32,337 nt of DNA from Lachnospiraceae bacterium (GTDB lineage Bacteria; Bacillota; Clostridia; Lachnospirales; Anaerotignaceae): NCBI GenBank assembly GCA_028695945.1, contig JAQVIB010000003.1, positions 1 to 32,337 on the forward strand, given 5' to 3'. The position numbers were made by a program, and so were the translations under genes. Every line of letters starts with the position of its first letter. Within the stretch, counting starts at the first letter, position 1. The notes under the pieces are model-generated. The model had not been told where the DNA came from. It made no database searches and saw nothing but the letters and a program-made list of their open reading frames with translations. Of the stretch, positions 26,977-32,337 are shown in pieces.

Positions 26977-28260
26977 ATGAGTAAGAATGAAATGATTGCT
27001 ATGCTACTAGCAGGAGGACAAGGAAGTAGGTTGGGTATTTTAACACGAAAAATTGCTAAACCAGCTGTTGCCTTCGGCGGTATGTATCGGATAATTGACT
27101 TTCCACTTAGTAACTGTATTAATTCCGGGGTATATAATGTCGGAGTTCTTACGCAATATCAACCTCTACGCTTGAATCAGCATATCGGTATTGGTATCCC
27201 TTGGGACTTAGACCGAAAAAATGGCGGTGTAACGATACTTGCACCTCATGTTAAAGGCGGCGGAGATAGTGGTGAGTGGTTTACGGGAACGGCAAATGCC
27301 ATTTATCAGAACATAGAGTTTATTGATGCAAATGACCCTGAGTATGTATTAGTGCTTTCAGGTGACCATATTTATAAAATGGATTATTCTCAAATGTTGG
27401 AATATCACAAAAAAAATAATTGTACAGCAACAATTGCAGTTTTGGAAGTACCAATTGAGGAAGCAAGCCGTTTTGGCATTATGAACACAACAGAAGACGA
27501 CAAGATTTATGAGTTTGAAGAAAAACCTGCAAACCCGAAAAGCAATCTTGCCAGCATGGGTATTTACATATTTACTTGGAGCAAGCTTAGGGAAGCACTT
27601 ATACAAGACAGTAAAGTGCATCCAGACAGTGATTTTGGAAATCATATCATTCCCAAAATGCTTGAAAGTAACGAAGTTATGTATGCATATCGTTTCCGTG
27701 ATTACTGGAAGGATGTTGGTACAGTTGAAAGCTACTGGCAAGCTAACATGGAGTTGATTAAAACTCTTCCTGCTTTTAACCTTTACGAGGATTTTTGGAA
27801 AATCTATACCAATACCGACCACCAGCCACCGCAATATGTGGGTGCAAACGGAAAGGTTAAAATGAGTATTATTTCAGACGGGTGCGAGGTTTACGGAGAG
27901 GTGTATAACTCGGTTTTAGGCCCAGAGGTTATAATTGAAGAAGGTTGCGTAATTAAGGACTCTATTATTATGAGCAAATGCACCATAGGCAAAAATTCAA
28001 TCATAGACAGATGCATTATTGACGAAGAATGCACAGTGGGTGAGAATGTAAAAATGGGAATAGGTGAAAATGTGCCAAATAAAGACAAGCCATCTATTTA
28101 TAACACAGGAATTACCGTTATGGGTGAAGATACAACTGTACCAGATGGTGTGGAAATTGGGAAAAACTGCGTGATATTTGGTAAAACACAGACACAAGAC
28201 TACCCTGATATGAAGCTTGAAAGTGGAATGTCGGTCATAAAAGAGGGGGTTGAAATATGA
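26977..28260 (+). CDS. glgC: Glucose-1-phosphate adenylyltransferase, catalytic-type subunit
   Basis: [42 protein letters not shown]; beta-helix C-terminal domain. Confidence 0.95.
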   Translation: MSKNEMIAMLLAGGQGSRLGILTRKIAKPAVAFGGMYRIIDFPLSNCINSGVYNVGVLTQYQPLRLNQHIGIGIPWDLDRKNGGVTILAPHVKGGGDSGEWFTGTANAIYQNIEFIDANDPEYVLVLSGDHIYKMDYSQMLEYHKKNNCTATIAVLEVPIEEASRFGIMNTTEDDKIYEFEEKPANPKSNLASMGIYIFTWSKLREALIQDSKVHPDSDFGNHIIPKMLESNEVMYAYRFRDYWKDVGTVESYWQANMELIKTLPAFNLYEDFWKIYTNTDHQPPQYVGANGKVKMSIISDGCEVYGEVYNSVLGPEVIIEEGCVIKDSIIMSKCTIGKNSIIDRCIIDEECTVGENVKMGIGENVPNKDKPSIYNTGITVMGEDTTVPDGVEIGKNCVIFGKTQTQDYPDMKLESGMSVIKEGVEI

Positions 28261-29372
28261 AAGCAATAGGTATAATTTTAGCAGGTGGTAACAGTGAAAT
28301 GCGTTTAGGAGAGTTGACAAATACCAGGGCGGCAAGTGCTATGCCCATAGGTGGATGCTATAGAACTATAGACTTTCCTCTTAGCAATATGTCCAGCTCA
28401 AGAATAAGCAAGGTTGCTGTTATAACACAGTACAATTCCCGTTCCCTTAACGACCACTTAGCAAGCTCTAAATGGTGGGATTTTGGACGCAAGCAAGGCG
28501 GTTTATTTGTGTTTACACCTTACATTAGCACCGATAATTCCTTTTGGTTCAGAGGAACTGCCGATTCTATTTACCAAAACATTTCCTTCCTTAAAAAAAG
28601 TAATGAAACCTATGCGGTAATTGCTTCAGGAGATGCGGTATACAAAATGAATTACCGTGATGTAATTCAGTACCACAAAGAGTCGGGTGCGGATATTACT
28701 GTTGTATACAAGGAAATTATGGATAAGGATCTTACCAAGTTTGGTATTTTGCAGATGGATGAAAACAACAGGATACTAGAGTTTGAGGAAAAGCCTATTG
28801 AACCTCAAACGAACTGTGCATCCCTAGGAATATATATTATTTCCAGAACCCTTCTTATAGAGCTTTTAGAGCAGATAGTTCCGGAGGGAAGATATGATGT
28901 TGTTAAAGATATTATTATTCGCTTCCGCAGAAAGCTTACCATTAAAGGCTACAAATTTGATGGATATTGGAGCAATGTTGGTGGCGGTATAAAAGATTAT
29001 TATAACACCAACATGGATTTTCTTAAGCAAGAAGTAAGAGATATATTTGTTAAGCAATATCCTTACACAACAACAAAGCCTAAGGATGAGCCACCGGTTA
29101 AATATAATTTTGGTGCAGAAGTGGCAGACACCATTGCAGGCGGAGGAAGCATTATTAATGGAAATATAAACCACTCTGTTTTATTCAGAAGGGTATATAT
29201 AGGCGAAAACGCCGTAGTAAAAAACTCCATTATTATGGAGGGTTGCTATATTGGCAACAATTGTGTTATTGAAAATGCAGTGTTCGATAAGAATGTTGTT
29301 ATTTCAGAAGGCAAGCACATTGTAGGGGAAGAAGATAACCCTGTGGTGCTAAAGAAAGGTTCAGTTATGTAA
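28257..29372 (+). CDS. glgD: Glucose-1-phosphate adenylyltransferase subunit GlgD
   Basis: [46 protein letters not shown] overlap with glgC. Confidence 0.94.
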   Translation: MKAIGIILAGGNSEMRLGELTNTRAASAMPIGGCYRTIDFPLSNMSSSRISKVAVITQYNSRSLNDHLASSKWWDFGRKQGGLFVFTPYISTDNSFWFRGTADSIYQNISFLKKSNETYAVIASGDAVYKMNYRDVIQYHKESGADITVVYKEIMDKDLTKFGILQMDENNRILEFEEKPIEPQTNCASLGIYIISRTLLIELLEQIVPEGRYDVVKDIIIRFRRKLTIKGYKFDGYWSNVGGGIKDYYNTNMDFLKQEVRDIFVKQYPYTTTKPKDEPPVKYNFGAEVADTIAGGGSIINGNINHSVLFRRVYIGENAVVKNSIIMEGCYIGNNCVIENAVFDKNVVISEGKHIVGEEDNPVVLKKGSVM

Positions 29373-29466
29373 AGACGTGATGCATTATTACAACTAGTGG
29401 AACTGACTCTTTACTTTGGAAGAAACGGGGTTAGTTTCGCCGACAAAAAAGGGGTGGACTTGATTT

Positions 29467-29766
29467 ATGGAAATTACTGACGTAAGAGTAAGAAAAGTAA
29501 ACAAGGAAGGAAAGATGAAGGCTGTTATATCGGTAACCTTTGATAACGAGTTTGTTGTTCATGACATTAAGGTTATTGAACGGGACGAAGGTTTATTTAT
29601 TGCTATGCCAAGCAGAAAAACAACAGAAGGCGAATTTCGTGACATTGCTCACCCAATTAATGCCTCAACCCGTGAAAAAATTCAGTCTGTAGTTCTTGAA
29701 AAATACAAGATTGCACTGGCAGAATTAGAAGCCGCCGAAGCAGAGGCAGTTGAAGTAGCTCAATAG
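29467..29766 (+). CDS. spoVG: Septation regulator SpoVG
   Basis: [51 protein letters not shown]...FRDIAHPIN. Confidence 0.96.
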   Translation: MEITDVRVRKVNKEGKMKAVISVTFDNEFVVHDIKVIERDEGLFIAMPSRKTTEGEFRDIAHPINASTREKIQSVVLEKYKIALAELEAAEAEAVEVAQ

Positions 29767-29772
29767 AAAAAC

Positions 29773-29809
29773 ATAAGCCGTAACCTAAAATATGGGTTAC
29801 GGCTTTATT
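29773..29809. terminator. Terminator after spoVG
   Basis: ATAAGCCGTAACC-TAAAATAT-GGGTTACGGCTTTAT. Confidence 0.85.
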
Positions 29810-29840
29810 CTTCACAAAAAGTATTAATAAACCAATTACG

Positions 29841-31367
29841 TTACTGAACTTTTGTTGCACTTCCATTTGCTGTAAACGTGCCATCCCATTCCACGGTTTG
29901 AAACATAGTACATGTAATGGGCTTTGATTGCGTGTCAAAGTTCAGCTCCAAAGAAATTTCGGATGACTGATAAACAGCCTTACCTGTAGCACTGTCATAA
30001 TTGCACACTACGGAATCCTCAGCATCTTCCCCACTATGAAAAATCAACTGGTCTCCGTTTAGTTTCATTTCAAACTCCACAGGTTCAGGAGATGAGGTTA
30101 CAGGTTTACCGTCAGGGTCATAGGAGGTAACGCTGCCACTGTATTTGCCTATAATAGCTGTAATATCGCTGGAGTTACTTGCTGCTGGTGGTGTTGCTTG
30201 TGTTTCCTCTTGGGTAATTGGCTCTTCTTCCACAGGGAACTGTTCGAAAATAGACTTTAATTTGTTTATATACTCATCAATATTAATTGAAGTTTGCTCA
30301 ATCAAATCATCCAAAGTTTTCTCTGTAAATTCAGGTGGTTGGGCACCAACTGCAATAATCTCTTTTTCAATTTCCTCTGGGGTCTTTCCGTTGGTATTAA
30401 TTTGCCATATGCTGTCTTTATCAACTTTAGTACCATTTAGTTTAAAACCAGCAATTTTATTTTCGTAAAACCAGTCAGCAAGGTTATCGCCTATAAAAGC
30501 CAATTTTTCACCTGCTGTGGCACTGTCAAAACCTGCAATTCCAAAAACAAATGAAACAGGAGCAAAGCTGTTTTTCATCTTATCAAATTCAACATATACG
30601 TTATTGTTTTCCCCTAAAACTATATTACTGGAAGTTGCACCTATATCTATAATTACATCAACTCCGCTAACAATTATACCAGCAGATTGACCTAAGGTTG
30701 CACCTCCTGCAAGTGCGGAAACTCCACCTGCGGTAGCGATTGTTCCGCCTATAAAAAGACCGGTTTTACACACTGTTTTAGTGGTTGCGGCATAATCCAT
30801 CCATTTTTGATAAAGGTCGGCTTCTTCATTTGCTGCTTCACCATGAAGAATATTTTGTGCCATGGTAAGTTGCTTAAAAGCAGTTTTTGCATCTACACCC
30901 AGTTGTTCACCCAACTGTTTTAACTTGTTTGCACCTTTAACAGCGTCATATTGACTTGTTATTTTATTTGCCCATTCTTAAGCTTCATTTGCACCATAAA
31001 CAGTTTGCACCATTCCCAGGGAAAATTGGCTTTTATTTTGTGGAAGTGAGTTAGACATACTTACAGTACTTGTTTCTTTATCTGCAACGGCAGGAATAAC
31101 TTGTGCCATTTTATTTGTTGCTTCCCAAGCTTTTTGGGTTTCATCCACAAGGGCATATAAATCCTCACGAGGTATTGAGTTAATATCAATTGAAACCAAC
31201 TTATCTGTAAGCAATCGTGCATATACATAACTATGTACTGTATGAACAACAACTGTATTCAGCTCTTGTGAAACAATATCAGAGTTAGCCGCAGTTGGCT
31301 CTTTTGGCGAGCCACATCCAGATAAGGTTAGTAACAAAATAAGTAATATGCTTATGAATTTTTTCAT
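29841..31367 (-). pseudogene. Lipoprotein gene split by one in-frame TAA (parts 30978-31367 and 29841-30977)
   Basis: The two ORF-track entries share a frame, separated by TAA at 30980-30978 and 21 open codons (EWANKITSQYDAVKGANKLKQ). N-part has lipobox LSGC and RBS AAGGAGG; the downstream ORF starts at a TTG with no RBS. Confidence 0.8.
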
Positions 31368-31622
31368 AAATCCTCCTTTTTCAATTAAATAATTTTTCTA
31401 CACGTTGTTAAAAGCTATTTTAAGCGGGTTACAATAGTGTAGCGATTATTTTATCATAATAGGCACTGTGTTTCAATCATAACATTAAACTATGGATTTA
31501 CAAATTCTATATGGAATATTCTTAGGCTTAAATATATTTTTAGACTGCTATTCATTTCAAAGGCATAAACTTTTTTTTTGCTAATATAATTAGATAGTAG
31601 ACGAAGCTAAAGGAGGGTAAAT

Positions 31623-32337
31623 ATGCCATTTGAATTGATAAAAACGGACAAAGAAACTTACGAAACCATAGGCAGAGGCACAACCCAGGTACTATTGGAG
31701 GGTGATATAATTGTGCCTGATATTAAGCCGGATATTGCCGAGGTTTTACGAGTTGAGGCACAACCATACATTGAGGAGGACAAAGCAGCAGAGGATAGGG
31801 TAGGGTTTAAGGGTGGACTGCGTTTAAGCATAATATATATTGCAAAAAAAGCAGAAAAACCTGTACATAGTATGCAAGATATACTTACCTTTGAAGATTT
31901 TATAAACATAGATGGGGTTACTAGGCTTAGTGATGTTCAAACATGGGTGAAGCTTACACACTTGGAGTATAAGCTGATTAACGACCGAAAGGTTGGCGTG
32001 AAGGCAATAGTTACAGTTTCTGATTGTGCATGGGAAAAACAAACAAATGAGGTGTTGCAAGATGCTATAGGCAATGGGCTTCAGCTTAAAACATGCACAG
32101 TGGCAATGAATAAAAGCACAAATAACAAAAAGGACAGGTTTGTAATTAAGGAACAGCTTAATATAGACCGAAGCAAACCTAACATAGGTCAAATTTTAGA
32201 GTGCGATGTAACTCTTTCGCAAAAAGAGGTTAGGGCAGTAAATGGCGGAGTAAGTGTTAAGGGCGAAGGTGCTGTAAGTGTGCTTTATACAGGTGAAGAC
32301 CAAGAAAGCATAGTGGAACTGGGTGAATTTTGGGTAC
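31623..32337 (+). CDS. DUF3794 (SPOCS) domain protein, 3' truncated; possibly the DUF3794-LysM spore-coat type
   Basis: RBS AAAGGAGGG; open to the window end; MPFELIKTDKETYETIGRGTTQVLLEGDIIVPDIKPDIAEVLRVEA is typical of DUF3794 proteins. Absent from the supplied ORF track. Confidence 0.8.
   Translation, partial: MPFELIKTDKETYETIGRGTTQVLLEGDIIVPDIKPDIAEVLRVEAQPYIEEDKAAEDRVGFKGGLRLSIIYIAKKAEKPVHSMQDILTFEDFINIDGVTRLSDVQTWVKLTHLEYKLINDRKVGVKAIVTVSDCAWEKQTNEVLQDAIGNGLQLKTCTVAMNKSTNNKKDRFVIKEQLNIDRSKPNIGQILECDVTLSQKEVRAVNGGVSVKGEGAVSVLYTGEDQESIVELGEFWV

Noticed and set aside
30978-30980. Recoded stop (selenocysteine or pyrrolysine)
   Set aside because: The codon is TAA, not TGA or TAG, and no recoding structure was seen.
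31560-31610. Sporulation sigma-factor promoter upstream of the DUF3794 gene (GGCATAAAC...TAATATAATT)
   Set aside because: Only loosely similar to sigma-E elements and too AT-rich to call confidently.
1-32337. tRNA, rRNA, or known riboswitch/T-box elements
   Set aside because: None recognisable by reading; covariance searches were not possible here.

Overview
AT-rich Clostridia-type (Firmicutes) chromosomal window carrying mostly chromosomal-backbone genes. The backbone contains ispE, a GntR regulator, a LysM-G5 protein, and a WalRK two-component locus. That locus has divergent YycH/YycI-like genes and a conserved walJ-rlmH end, and a MATE gene and murA sit between yycI and walJ. murC, glgC-glgD, spoVG and a truncated DUF3794 (spore-coat-type) gene follow. 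Accessory content includes two MATE pumps (one with a MarR regulator), an MMPL transporter with a secreted coiled-coil partner, a CapA-like lipoprotein, a desulfoferrodoxin, a Vat/CatB-type acyltransferase, a cupin and an SDR. The best second-look items are: (i) an interspersed multi-hairpin repeat family with three copies here, one holding three near-identical 62-bp tandem units, with a compensatory stem change between copies; (ii) a 508-codon lipoprotein gene split by a single in-frame TAA; (iii) a consensus WalR box next to a small secreted-protein gene directly downstream of walK; (iv) abutting DnaA-box 9-mers beside murC; (v) a perfect operator palindrome at the marR-MATE promoter. All functional calls come from reading the sequence and from motif memory. 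No database search was run.
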